From Lachnospiraceae bacterium (GTDB lineage Bacteria > Bacillota > Clostridia > Lachnospirales > Lachnospiraceae), in the NCBI GenBank assembly GCA_017542245.1, contig JAFXXN010000179.1, forward strand, positions 81,592 through 145,591: 64,000 bases of DNA. The letters run 5' to 3'. Both the position numbers and the translations under genes were made by a program. Position 1 is the stretch's first letter. Each line of letters opens with the position of its first letter. The notes under the pieces are model-generated. The model was not told the origin of the DNA. It searched no databases and was given only the letters and a program-made list of their open reading frames with translations. Shown one piece after another: positions 1 through 9,399 of this stretch.

Positions 1-246
1 AGCCTCGGTGTTTTTCCACTTCTTGTTTGAAGTCTTGGTGACTTTTCCGTACTGCATCTCAATTTTAGCAATTTTATCAGCTTCAATCGGAGAAGAAACA
101 CTTACATATACATATGTGTAGGTGGCCTGTTTTGTTGACGGAGTAAGAATAACGTTTTGGCTTGCTGCATCAGCAGGAATGCTTCCTACGAGGAAGATAC
201 CGAGCAGGAATGCAAAAAAGCCGGAAAGAATGAATTTTAGTTTCAT
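1..246 (-). CDS. Exported protein of unknown function, N-terminal part only
   Basis: Reading leftward from an ATG at 246, preceded by AGGAGG, the frame stays open for 82 codons to the window edge, so the gene is truncated by the window and not broken. The first ~27 residues form a signal peptide (MKLKF start, hydrophobic core, probable cleavage after PADAAS). The mature start is rich in Thr, Ser, Tyr and Val and suggests a beta-sheet secreted protein. I do not recognise the family. It is divergent from the PFOR gene and has its own promoter. Confidence 0.7.
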   Translation of the reverse strand, partial: MKLKFILSGFFAFLLGIFLVGSIPADAASQNVILTPSTKQATYTYVYVSVSSPIEADKIAKIEMQYGKVTKTSNKKWKNTEA

Positions 247-282
247 GATCTTTTCCTCCTGAAAAAAATTTTGATGGAATAT

Positions 283-311
283 ATTATAATATAAAATATA
301 AATAAATGCAA
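283..311 (-). promoter_or_regulatory. Promoter for the leftward exported-protein gene
   Basis: On the minus strand a TTGCAT -35 (306-311) and a perfect TATAAT -10 (283-288) are separated by 17 nt, about 40 nt before the AGGAGG/ATG at 246. Confidence 0.55.
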
Positions 312-331
312 TTTATATCAGCAAAAAAGTA

Positions 332-360
332 TTGCAATTTTTAAAAAGTAATGTTAGAAT
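332..360 (+). promoter_or_regulatory. Promoter of nifJ (PFOR)
   Basis: TTGCAA (332-337), 17-nt spacer, TAGAAT (355-360) with a TGn extended -10. The predicted start near 367 leaves a leader of about 80 nt before the PFOR start codon. Confidence 0.6.
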
Positions 361-370
361 GTTACTAATT

Positions 371-424
371 GGGCGGTCAAGGGATTATTATGCCTAAAAA
401 TATTCGGCTCCCTGATAAACGCCC
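371..424 (+). other. Base-paired 5' leader of nifJ
   Basis: GGGCG (371-375) pairs with CGCCC (420-424), and AGGGA (380-384) with TCCCT (409-413), giving an interrupted hairpin directly upstream of the GGAGG site. It may stabilise the mRNA or modulate translation. I cannot match it to a known riboswitch. Confidence 0.35.
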
Positions 425-446
425 CTAAATTCAAAGGAGGTCTCAT

Positions 447-3400
447 ATGTCCAAAAGAGCAAAATTATCTATGGACGGTAATACAGCTGCAGCTCACGTT
501 GCGTATGCGTTTACAGATGTTGCCGCTATTTACCCCATCACACCTTCCAGCCCTATGGCAGACCAGGTTGACCAGTGGTCAGCAGCAGGTCGTAAGAATG
601 TATTCGGCAACCAGGTAAAGGTTGTTGAGATGCAGTCAGAGGCAGGAGCAGCAGGTACCGTACACGGTTCACTTGCAGCAGGTGCAATCACTACTACATT
701 TACAGCATCACAGGGTCTTCTTCTTATGATCCCTAATATGTACAAGATAGCCGGAGAGCAGCTTCCCTGCGTATTCGACGTATCAGCTCGTACAGTAGCT
801 ACACAGTCACTTAACATCTTTGGTGATCACAGCGACGTTTACGCTTGCCGTCAAACAGGTTTCGCTATGCTCGCTGAGACAAATCCTCAGGAAGTTATGG
901 ATCTTTCAGCAGTAGCTCATCTTTCAGCTATTGAAGGCAAAGTTCCTTTCCTTAATTTCTTCGATGGTTTCCGTACATCACATGAAATCCAGAAGATCGA
1001 GACATGGGATTATGCAGACCTTAAGGATATGCTGAATATGGAAGCAGTAGAAGCTTTCAGAGCACATGCACTTAATCCTGAGAAGCCCGCTATGCGTGGT
1101 TCACATGAAAACGGTGACGTATTCTTCCAGCATCGTGAGGCATGTAACCCTGTATACGAGGCACTTCCCGCAGTAGTATCAAAGTACATGAAGATGGTAA
1201 ATAAGAAGCTTGGTACAAAGTATGACCTCTTCAATTACTATGGTGCTCCTGATGCAGACAGAGTAATCGTAGCTATGGGTTCTATCTGCGACGTAGCAGA
1301 AGAAGTAATCGATTACTTAACAGCAAAGAAGCAGAAAGTCGGCCTTATCAAGGTTAGACTTTACAGACCTTGGGTATCTAAGGCATTCTTAAAGGTTCTT
1401 CCTAAGACCGTTAAGAAGATCGCAGTACTTGACAGAACAAAAGAGCCCGGTTCACTCGGTGAGCCCCTTTACCTTGACGTTGCTACTACACTCCTCGAGG
1501 CTGGTCTTTCAGACATCACCCTTGCAGGCGGTCGTTACGGACTTGGTTCAAAGGATACTCCTCCTTCGTCAGTATTTGCTATTTACAAGGAGTTAAAGAA
1601 GGCAAATCCTAAGAAGAGATTCACTATCGGTATCGTAGATGACGTTACCAACCTTTCACTTCCTGAGGAGAAGCCCGCACCTATCACATCTGCTAAGGGT
1701 ACCGTTGAGTGTAAGTTCTGGGGTATCGGCGGTGACGGTACTGTTGGTGCAAACAAGGATTCGACAAAAATCATCGGTGACCATACCGATAAATATATAC
1801 AGGCATACTTCCAGTATGACTCAAAGAAGACAGGCGGTATCACAATTTCTCACTTAAGATTTGGTGACAAGCCTATCAAGAGCCCTTACTACATCAACCA
1901 GGCAGACCTTGTAGCTTGCCATAACCAGAGCTACATCGTTAAGGGTTATAAGATGGTTCAGGACGTTAAGCCCGGTGGAATCTTCCTTATTAACTGCCAG
2001 TGGGATGATAAGGAGTTAGGCGAGAAGCTTAATGCAGAAGCAAAGAAGTATATCGCTGAAAACAATATTAAGGTTTATACAGTTGACGCTGTTGATATCG
2101 CAGGCAAGATCGGTCTTGGCAAGCGTACTTCTACAGTTCTTCAGTCAGCATTCTTCACACTTGCAAACGTACTTCCTGCTGATGAAGCAATTAAGTACAT
2201 GAAGGAGAAGGTTGTTGCTAAGTTCTCTAAGAAGGGCCAGGATATCGTTGACATGAACTGCAAGGCTATCGATGCAGGTAAGGATGCCCTTCATCTTGTT
2301 AAGGTTCCTGCAGGCTGGGCTAAGCCTAAGGCAGATCCTAAGGCTAAGAAGCTTACAGGCCGTCCTGAGACTGTAGAGATGGTAGAGAAGCTCATGAATC
2401 CTATCGCTCTTATGGATGGTGATAACCTTCCTGTATCAGCATTCGCTGACAGAGCTGACGGACAGTTCGAGCTTGGTGCTGCTGCTTACGAGAAGCGAGG
2501 AACAGCAGTTATGGTTCCTGAATGGGATCCTGCTAAGTGTATCCAGTGTAACAACTGTGCATTTGTATGTTCACATGCAACCATTCGTCCTTACATGCTT
2601 GATGAGAAGGAAGTTAAGGCTGCTCCTAAGAACATTAAACTTGCTGATACAAAGCCTAAGGCAGGCAAGTATAAGTTCACTATGAGCGTATCTCCTCTTG
2701 ATTGTATGGGATGCGGTGAGTGCGTTACCGTTTGTCCTGATAAGGTTCAGGCTATTAAGATGGTTCCTCAGGAGAGCCAGCTTGATGAGCAGCCTGTATG
2801 GGATTACCTTGTAGCTAACGTAGGACGTAAGGATGAGGCTCCTGCTGAGAACACTGTTAAGGGTTCACAGTTCAATCAGCCGCTTCTTGAATTCTCAGGA
2901 TCATGCGCAGGCTGTGCTGAGACTTCATACGCTAGACTTATTACACAGCTCTTCGGTGAGCAGATGTTCATCTCGAATGCTACCGGATGTTCTTCAATCT
3001 GGGGCGGTCCTGCTGCAACATCACCTTTCACTGTAAACAAGGACAGCAAGCAAGGTCCTGCATGGGCTAACTCACTGTTCGAGGATAACGCTGAGCATGG
3101 TCTTGGTATGTACTTAGGACAGAAGGTTCTTCGTGACCAGGCTATTGCTAAGTTAAATGAACTTGCCGGCAAGGAAAAGGCTACTAAGGCTCTTAAGGAT
3201 GCTATTGCTAAGTTCTTAGAGACCAAGGACAGCACAAAGGAGAATCCTGCTGCAGCTAAGGCCCTTGTTAAAGAACTTGAAAAGGCTGAGAAGGCCGGAT
3301 GCGAACTCTCTAAGGAAATCCTTGAGAAGAAGCAGTATCTGTCAAAGAAGTCTGTATGGATCTTCGGTGGTGACGGATGGGCATATGATATCGGCTTCGG

Positions 3401-4001
3401 CGGACTTGATCATGTACTTGCATCAGGCGAGAATGTAAATGTATTCGTATTCGATACAGAAATGTATTCAAATACAGGTGGACAGGCTTCTAAGGCTTCC
3501 AACATCGGTGAGGTTTGCCAGTTCGCAGCAGCAGGTAAGGAAATCGGCAAGAAATCACTTGCTGAGATCGCTATGAGCTATGGCTATGTATATGTAGCAC
3601 AGATCGCTCTGGGCGCTAACCCTGCACAGGCTGTTAAGGTTCTTACCGAGGCTGAGGCTTACAACGGACCTTCACTTATCATTGGTTACGCACCTTGTGA
3701 GCTCCACGGAGTTAAGGGCGGCATGAACCATTGCCAGGATGAGATGAAGAAGGCTGTTGCTGCCGGCTACTGGAATCTGTTCAGCTTCAATCCTGCACTT
3801 AAGGCAGAAGGCAAGAATCCTTTCACTCTTACTTCTAAAGAGGGTGACGGAACATACCAGGGCTTCCTTAACAACGAGACCAGATATACTTCACTTAAGG
3901 TTAAGTTCCCTGAGAGAGCAGAGAAGCTCTTCGCTGAGTCTGAAGATGCAGCTAAGGCTCGTTATGAGCACCTTATGAAGCTCGTTGAACTTTATAAATA
4001 A
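447..4001 (+). CDS. nifJ: Pyruvate:ferredoxin (flavodoxin) oxidoreductase, single-chain
   Basis: Oxidative decarboxylation of pyruvate to acetyl-CoA with reduction of ferredoxin or flavodoxin; the central fermentation step, cytoplasmic. The 1184-residue length matches homodimeric PFOR. Visible in order: N-terminal TPP/pyrimidine domain (YPITPSSPMADQVD near residue 30), transketolase C-like domain, gamma domain (~415-620), two 4Fe-4S motifs CIQCNNCAFVC (698-708) and CMGCGECVTVC (753-763), the CAGC pair of the cluster near TPP (820/823), and the TPP/Mg site GGDGWAYDIG with DTEMYSNTGGQ. The start follows AAAGGAGG at 435-440. Codon use is strongly biased, as for a highly expressed gene. It is transcribed alone, with its own promoter and terminator. 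No defect seen. Confidence 0.98.
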   Translation: MSKRAKLSMDGNTAAAHVAYAFTDVAAIYPITPSSPMADQVDQWSAAGRKNVFGNQVKVVEMQSEAGAAGTVHGSLAAGAITTTFTASQGLLLMIPNMYKIAGEQLPCVFDVSARTVATQSLNIFGDHSDVYACRQTGFAMLAETNPQEVMDLSAVAHLSAIEGKVPFLNFFDGFRTSHEIQKIETWDYADLKDMLNMEAVEAFRAHALNPEKPAMRGSHENGDVFFQHREACNPVYEALPAVVSKYMKMVNKKLGTKYDLFNYYGAPDADRVIVAMGSICDVAEEVIDYLTAKKQKVGLIKVRLYRPWVSKAFLKVLPKTVKKIAVLDRTKEPGSLGEPLYLDVATTLLEAGLSDITLAGGRYGLGSKDTPPSSVFAIYKELKKANPKKRFTIGIVDDVTNLSLPEEKPAPITSAKGTVECKFWGIGGDGTVGANKDSTKIIGDHTDKYIQAYFQYDSKKTGGITISHLRFGDKPIKSPYYINQADLVACHNQSYIVKGYKMVQDVKPGGIFLINCQWDDKELGEKLNAEAKKYIAENNIKVYTVDAVDIAGKIGLGKRTSTVLQSAFFTLANVLPADEAIKYMKEKVVAKFSKKGQDIVDMNCKAIDAGKDALHLVKVPAGWAKPKADPKAKKLTGRPETVEMVEKLMNPIALMDGDNLPVSAFADRADGQFELGAAAYEKRGTAVMVPEWDPAKCIQCNNCAFVCSHATIRPYMLDEKEVKAAPKNIKLADTKPKAGKYKFTMSVSPLDCMGCGECVTVCPDKVQAIKMVPQESQLDEQPVWDYLVANVGRKDEAPAENTVKGSQFNQPLLEFSGSCAGCAETSYARLITQLFGEQMFISNATGCSSIWGGPAATSPFTVNKDSKQGPAWANSLFEDNAEHGLGMYLGQKVLRDQAIAKLNELAGKEKATKALKDAIAKFLETKDSTKENPAAAKALVKELEKAEKAGCELSKEILEKKQYLSKKSVWIFGGDGWAYDIGFGGLDHVLASGENVNVFVFDTEMYSNTGGQASKASNIGEVCQFAAAGKEIGKKSLAEIAMSYGYVYVAQIALGANPAQAVKVLTEAEAYNGPSLIIGYAPCELHGVKGGMNHCQDEMKKAVAAGYWNLFSFNPALKAEGKNPFTLTSKEGDGTYQGFLNNETRYTSLKVKFPERAEKLFAESEDAAKARYEHLMKLVELYK

Positions 4002-4056
4002 GTTCAGTAATGTGCTTTTGCATAAAATTTAAATAGTTTTATTGTATAAAACTTAC

Positions 4057-4098
4057 AAAATTTCCGTGCTATGGATAATGGCACGGAAATTTTTTTTG
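4057..4098 (+). terminator. Intrinsic terminator after nifJ
   Basis: A 12-13 bp stem (arms 4057-4069 and 4081-4093, core TTTCCGTGC/GCACGGAAA) with an 11-nt loop, running into a T-rich tract. Confidence 0.85.
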
Positions 4099-4176
4099 TA
4101 AAAAATTAACAATTTCTATTGTAATTTTTTGTGTAATTTGATATATTATAATATACTAGAAATATGGGGAAAAATT

Positions 4177-5202
4177 ATGAACGTTGAATTTGAAAAAAAG
4201 CTTACCATTCCCATGGATGTTAAGAAGATGTTTCCACTTGATGAAGCCGTAAGGATCGTTATCGAAAACAAAAGAAACCGGATAAAAGACATTATCTCGG
4301 GAAGAGATAAAAGGCTGCTGCTTATCATCGGACCGTGTTCAGCTGATAATGAAGATAGTGTGATTGATTATCTTTTGAGATTAAGGGATATACAGGAAAA
4401 GGTGGAAGAGAAGATTTTTATTGTTCCCAGGGTTTTTACAAATAAACCCAGAACTACAGGGGATGGCTATAAAGGTCTTCTGCATCAGCCGGATCCTTCG
4501 GAAAAACCCGATGTGTTTAAAGGTATCATAGCCACACGTGAAATGCATATGAAAGCTGTTAAGGAATCCGGATTTGCATGTGCCGATGAAATGCTTTATC
4601 CCGAAAATTACAGATATCTGGATGATATTTTAGGCTATACGACGATCGGGGCCAGATCGGTGGAAAATCAGCAGCACAGGCTTACTGCGAGTGGAGTTGA
4701 AGTTCCGGTAGGCATGAAAAATCCTACCAGCGGCGACCTTTCTGTTATGATGAATGCAATTAATGCCGCACAGCATAAACATTCATTTATTTACAGAGGC
4801 TGGGCGGTACATTCATATGGCAATCCGTATGCTCATGCGGTACTTCGCGGATATACTAACAGCAAGGGGAGGACAAGACCGAATTACCATTTTGAAGATA
4901 TAGAAACGGTTCTTAATCTTTACAATGAGAGCAGTCTTGAAAATCCTGCGGTTATTATTGACACAAATCATGCAAATTCCGGTAAGAATCCATTCCAGCA
5001 GCCGAGGATTATCGATGAAGTGATGAACAACCGCAAAAATAATCCTGAGATAGCTTCTCTGGTTAAAGGATTCCTTGTTGAAAGCTATATCGAAGACGGA
5101 GCTCAGAAGATCGGAGACGGCGTCTATGGCAAATCGATTACGGATGCATGTCTTGGGTGGGAGAAGACCGAGAAATTGATCCTAAATCTTGCTGAATATT
5201 GA
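4177..5202 (+). CDS. aroF: 3-deoxy-7-phosphoheptulonate (DAHP) synthase, class I
   Basis: Condenses phosphoenolpyruvate and erythrose 4-phosphate, the first shikimate-pathway step. The 341 residues contain the AroF/G/H signatures LLLIIGPCSADNEDS, NKPRTTGDGYKGL (PEP-binding Lys/Arg), TTIGARSVENQQHR and GMKNPTSGD, and the length fits E. coli-type enzymes (~350). A TTG codon at 4129 in the same frame would add 16 residues, but it has no ribosome site and lies in the promoter-like AT-rich region. The ATG at 4177 preceded by ATGGGGA is preferred. No separate regulatory domain is attached. It sits alone, so which aromatic end product controls it cannot be told from context. Confidence 0.95.
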   Translation: MNVEFEKKLTIPMDVKKMFPLDEAVRIVIENKRNRIKDIISGRDKRLLLIIGPCSADNEDSVIDYLLRLRDIQEKVEEKIFIVPRVFTNKPRTTGDGYKGLLHQPDPSEKPDVFKGIIATREMHMKAVKESGFACADEMLYPENYRYLDDILGYTTIGARSVENQQHRLTASGVEVPVGMKNPTSGDLSVMMNAINAAQHKHSFIYRGWAVHSYGNPYAHAVLRGYTNSKGRTRPNYHFEDIETVLNLYNESSLENPAVIIDTNHANSGKNPFQQPRIIDEVMNNRKNNPEIASLVKGFLVESYIEDGAQKIGDGVYGKSITDACLGWEKTEKLILNLAEY

Positions 5203-5310
5203 TTTTTTTAAAGTATAGCAATCATAGTATAAAGATAAGCAATTTTAGGCAAGAATGATAAAAAGATATTTATTATTATTAGTTTTATAGTAAAAAATAC
5301 AACAAAATTG

Positions 5311-5339
5311 TTTACAAATTGTGAAAATTGTTGTATACT
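5311..5339 (+). promoter_or_regulatory. Promoter of the glycan-uptake cluster
   Basis: TTTACA (5311-5316), 17 nt, TATACT (5334-5339), 48 nt before the first gene. Overlapping ACAA/TTGT inverted motifs (about 5299-5333) bracket and fill the spacer and look like an operator, but I cannot name the regulator. Confidence 0.6.
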
Positions 5340-5386
5340 TATGTGAAGAAATTATAAAATCATATTTCTATTTTTAAGAGGTTACT

Positions 5387-8300
5387 ATGAAAAAGAAGAA
5401 GTCGAACAACACCAGAAACAAAAAAATTATCATTGCAGTAGCCGTTATTGTAGCAATTATTGCTGTATTAGTGCTTCTGTCTTTGAGACCGGTTAAGAAT
5501 TACTCCGAAAAGTATGCCGGAGCAAATCTTGATGTTGACGTTGAAGGAATGGAGAGAAGCGGAACATACAAAGAGTATGTCATGAACCATCAGGGTGCCG
5601 CTAAGCCTTCCAAGACTGTGGATGTTAATCTTACAAATTATACTTCAGAAGGATCCGTATCAGCTTACTCGGGTGAAAAAGCTGTAGCCGGGTCTTTACT
5701 CACAGATATAAATTCTAAGGTAACATTTACGGCTAACGTTCAGGAAGCAGGCTTCTATAATATTTATATCGAGTATCTCGTACCCAAGTCTCACGGCGTA
5801 CCTGCAGAAAGATCAGTAACCATTAATAATGAAGTTCCTTTCCTTGATGCACAGAATCTTTCTTTCTCAAGAATCTGGATGGATGACGGAGAGAAGAAGA
5901 TAGATAATCAGGGCAACGAAATAAGACCCAGCCAGATAGAATATTTTGATTGGCAGAAGACATATCTTCAGGATGACAGAGGATATGAAGCAGAGCCTTA
6001 TATGTTCTATTTTAAGGCAGGAGAAAATATTATAACTTTAGGCGGCGAAAATGAACCGCTCGTTATCAGGAAGATAAGCCTTACTCCTGTACAGAATCTT
6101 CCTTCATATGATGAGTATTATGCTCAGTGTTACAACACACATAATCCTAACAGTACAACCGATACTGCAAAGAATTATGTTCAGCAGGTACAGGGAGAAG
6201 ATTCAAGTTATCGTTCAGAATCTTCACTTTATGCAAAATATGACAGATCATCACCGAGCACACAGCCCAGCAGCGTAACAAATACCGTGCTGAACTACAC
6301 CGGTGGTGAAGCCTGGAACCTTAACGGACAGTGGATAGAGTGGCCTTTCACTGTTCCGGATGATGGTTTCTATAACATAACGATTAAAGGCCGTCAGAAC
6401 TATTCCAGAGGTAACGTATCAAACCGTAAGGTTTATATTGACGGAGAAGTTCCTTTCAAAGAACTTGAACAGATTTCATTCAGCTATGATAATAACTGGG
6501 ATCTTAAGACTCTTGGCAAGGATGATGAAAATCCCTATTATTTCTGGCTTGAGGCAGGAGAGCACACTTTAAGGCTTGAAGCTACCATGGGTGACCTTGG
6601 TGAGATTCTTCAGCAGATTGAGGATTCTACATTCAGACTTAACCAGATGTACAGAAGAATCCTTGTTTACACAGGTGTAAGCCCTGACCAATATCGTGAT
6701 TATCACATTGACACCACTTATCCCGAAGTAATGGACGCTATGGAACTTGAAATGAAGCGTCTCTACAAGATCGTTGATGATTATGTAGCTTATTCGGGAC
6801 AGAAGGCAGAAAACATTGCTCCTGCACAGACCCTTGCACAGCAGCTTGAACGTTTCATTGAAAAGCCTCAGAAGATAACCACAGAGTTCACTACTTTCAA
6901 GGATAATATTACTGCATTAGGTACTTCAACACTTAACCTTACCACTACAAGACTTGATGTAGACTATGTAGTTGTAAACGGTATCAATACAGAGCCTGAC
7001 AGTGACGGAGAGAACATTTTCTCTAAGATCTGGCATGAAGTTAAATCATTCGTTGCTTCATTCTTCGTTGATTACAATTCAGTCGGCAACGTCTATGATG
7101 ACGGTGAAATTCTTAAGGTTTGGGTAACAACAGGTCGTGATCAGGGTACAATTTTAAAGACCATGATCGACGATACATTTACTCCTCAGACCAACATACC
7201 GGTTAACGTTGAAATCGTTTTGGCAGGTTCACTGCTGAACGCCGTTATGGCAAACCGTGGTCCTAACGTAGTTCTTACAGTTGGTTCCGATCAGCCTGTT
7301 AACTATGCACTCCGTGGTGCCGCAGAAGATATTACGCAGTTCCCGGATTGGCAGAAAGTACTTGATCCCGAAACATTTACAGAAAGTTCATATGAACAGT
7401 TCAAACTTGTAGATGCAGATGGACATACCGGTATTTACGGACTTCCTGAGACACAGACATTTAACGTAATGTTCTATCGTAAAGACGTTCTACAGGAACT
7501 TGGTTTCGTTGATGAGAACGGAGAGGCTAAGCCTCCTAAGACATGGAAGGAAGTTATAGAGATGCTTCCTACCATTCAGGGACACAACCTTTCAGTAGGT
7601 ATTCCTTCAGCAGCAGGTTCAAGTTCGACAGGTACTGCTTCAACAGCTATCATGTCTACATATCCTGACCTTTCACTTTACTTCACATTGCTTTATCAGC
7701 ATGGTGGTGATATGTACAATGAGGCAGGAACCAAAACTACTGTAAACGATGAAGCAGGTATGGCTGCATTTGATGAGTATGTAAGATTCTTCAATGATTA
7801 TGGTCTTCCTACCATCTATGATGCAACAACCCGTTTCCGTCAGGGCGAAATGCCTATCATTGTTTCACCTTATTCACTGTATAACACACTTATGGTTTCA
7901 GCTCCCGAAATTCGTGGACTTTGGGATTTCACCCTTGTTCCCGGAACAGAAAGAGTTGATGAAAACGGAAATACGTATATTGATTACTCGGCATTTATTG
8001 CAGGTTCAGCAACCATGATGATCTCTACAGACGACGAAAAGATCAAGGCTGATGGCTGGGAGTTCATGAAGTGGTGGATAAGCGAAGAAACCCAGACACG
8101 TTTCGGTCGTGAAATAGAGGCTCTGCTTGGTGCTTCTGCAAGATATGCAACAGCAAACAAGAAAGCATTCAAGAATCTTTCCTGGAGTGCTGAGAATATC
8201 AGAGTACTTGATGAACAGTGGTCACATACAGTCGGAATCCGTGAAGTTCCCGGTGGATATTTCACAGGACGTCATATCTCGAACGCAATCCGTAAAGTCC

Positions 8301-8410
8301 TTAATGACAGAGATGATACACGAGAGACTATTATCGACTACTCAAGACTTATTGATGACGAGATTGTTAAGAAACGAAGAGAGTTCGGTCTACCGATTGA
8401 TGATGACTGA
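5387..8410 (+). CDS. Giant membrane-anchored solute-binding protein with two carbohydrate-binding-like domains
   Basis: Likely captures oligosaccharides at the outer face of the membrane for the two permeases that follow. 1007 residues against 400-550 for a usual family 1 binding protein. A Lys-rich N-terminus and one transmembrane helix (~13-33) anchor it instead of a lipobox. Two beta-sandwich regions resembling CBM6/35 follow (~60-230 with AGFYNIYIEY and ~300-430 with DGFYNITIKG), each ending in an AGE(N/H)xxxL strand. Then a helical linker, and from ~575 a sugar-binding protein fold (GIYGLPETQTFNVMFYRKDV, WEFMKWWISEETQ). Start after AAGAGG. First gene of the cluster. The binding-domain assignment is inferred from motif style, not from alignment. 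Confidence 0.85.
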   Translation: MKKKKSNNTRNKKIIIAVAVIVAIIAVLVLLSLRPVKNYSEKYAGANLDVDVEGMERSGTYKEYVMNHQGAAKPSKTVDVNLTNYTSEGSVSAYSGEKAVAGSLLTDINSKVTFTANVQEAGFYNIYIEYLVPKSHGVPAERSVTINNEVPFLDAQNLSFSRIWMDDGEKKIDNQGNEIRPSQIEYFDWQKTYLQDDRGYEAEPYMFYFKAGENIITLGGENEPLVIRKISLTPVQNLPSYDEYYAQCYNTHNPNSTTDTAKNYVQQVQGEDSSYRSESSLYAKYDRSSPSTQPSSVTNTVLNYTGGEAWNLNGQWIEWPFTVPDDGFYNITIKGRQNYSRGNVSNRKVYIDGEVPFKELEQISFSYDNNWDLKTLGKDDENPYYFWLEAGEHTLRLEATMGDLGEILQQIEDSTFRLNQMYRRILVYTGVSPDQYRDYHIDTTYPEVMDAMELEMKRLYKIVDDYVAYSGQKAENIAPAQTLAQQLERFIEKPQKITTEFTTFKDNITALGTSTLNLTTTRLDVDYVVVNGINTEPDSDGENIFSKIWHEVKSFVASFFVDYNSVGNVYDDGEILKVWVTTGRDQGTILKTMIDDTFTPQTNIPVNVEIVLAGSLLNAVMANRGPNVVLTVGSDQPVNYALRGAAEDITQFPDWQKVLDPETFTESSYEQFKLVDADGHTGIYGLPETQTFNVMFYRKDVLQELGFVDENGEAKPPKTWKEVIEMLPTIQGHNLSVGIPSAAGSSSTGTASTAIMSTYPDLSLYFTLLYQHGGDMYNEAGTKTTVNDEAGMAAFDEYVRFFNDYGLPTIYDATTRFRQGEMPIIVSPYSLYNTLMVSAPEIRGLWDFTLVPGTERVDENGNTYIDYSAFIAGSATMMISTDDEKIKADGWEFMKWWISEETQTRFGREIEALLGASARYATANKKAFKNLSWSAENIRVLDEQWSHTVGIREVPGGYFTGRHISNAIRKVLNDRDDTRETIIDYSRLIDDEIVKKRREFGLPIDDD

Positions 8411-8459
8411 TGTTAAACCCAATAAAAAATGTAATTAAGAATATATAAGGGAGAGTTTT

Positions 8460-9398
8460 ATGGGCGAGTATCTGAAGAAGTATTTTACGTTAAGAAAACA
8501 TAACGTAAGCACAGCATGGAAAAAAGCTAAACTTTCAAAGAACTGCTATTTATTCCTGCTGCCATATGCCATTATTTTCTGTATGTTTTACGTATATCCT
8601 GTTGTAGCTTCAATCTATTACAGCTTTACGTATTACAACATTCTTGAATCACCGAGATTCTTAGGATTTGCAAATTATATCAGTCTTATTCTTGAAGACG
8701 ATATATTCCTTATCGGTTTAAAGAACACATTGGTAATTGCTATTATCACCGGTCCTCTGGGCTACCTGTTATCATTCCTTTTCGCATGGCTGATTAACGA
8801 ACTTCCCAGAGCCGTACGAAGCGTTGCGGTTATAGTATTCTATGCTCCTTCTATAGCAGGTACCTGTTATACGATTTTCTCCATCTTCTTCAGAGGAGAT
8901 GCCTACGGATACGTAAATTCAATCCTTATGGATATGGGTATTATCGATACACCTATCCTTTGGTTCATAAATCCTCAGTACATGCTTCCAATCTGTATGG
9001 GTGTTATCCTATGGATGAGTCTTGGTACCGGATTCCTTTCATTCGTTGCCGGACTTCAGGGTGTTGACAGATCACAGTTTGAAGCAGGTATGGTTGACGG
9101 TGTTAAGAACAGATGGCAGGAACTGTGGTACATAACCCTTCCGAACATGAAGCCCATGCTTATATTCGGTGCCGTTATGGCAATCACTCAGTCCTTCTCG
9201 GTACATGATGTAACTGCTGCACTTTGCGGTTTCCCGAGTACAGACTACGCAGCACATACAATCGTTTCTTGTCTGATGGACTTCGGTTTCCAGAGATTTG
9301 AAATGGGTTATGCCTGCGCAATTGCAACAGTATTATTCCTGTTAATGATCTTATGTAACAAGGCAATTCAAAGTCTATTAAGGAGAGTAGGAACCTGA
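8460..9398 (+). CDS. Sugar ABC transporter permease 1 (UgpA/MalF-type)
   Basis: Inner-membrane subunit of a carbohydrate importer (CUT1 type). 312 residues, six predicted helices after a short cytoplasmic N-terminus. The ATPase-docking EAA loop reads EAGMVDGVKNRWQELWYITL, close to the family consensus. Preceded by AAGGGAG. Follows the anchored binding protein by 49 bp and is followed after 1 bp by the partner permease, so the three form one importer. No ATP-binding subunit is encoded nearby. Confidence 0.93.
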   Translation: MGEYLKKYFTLRKHNVSTAWKKAKLSKNCYLFLLPYAIIFCMFYVYPVVASIYYSFTYYNILESPRFLGFANYISLILEDDIFLIGLKNTLVIAIITGPLGYLLSFLFAWLINELPRAVRSVAVIVFYAPSIAGTCYTIFSIFFRGDAYGYVNSILMDMGIIDTPILWFINPQYMLPICMGVILWMSLGTGFLSFVAGLQGVDRSQFEAGMVDGVKNRWQELWYITLPNMKPMLIFGAVMAITQSFSVHDVTAALCGFPSTDYAAHTIVSCLMDFGFQRFEMGYACAIATVLFLLMILCNKAIQSLLRRVGT

Positions 9399-9399
9399 T

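Noticed and set aside
2876-3235. Long opposite-strand open frames inside nifJ and elsewhere (e.g. 34918-35460, 35968-36687, 55428-55976)
   Set aside because: They lie wholly inside well-identified genes, lack ribosome sites and have Ser/Leu-rich compositions typical of antisense shadows.
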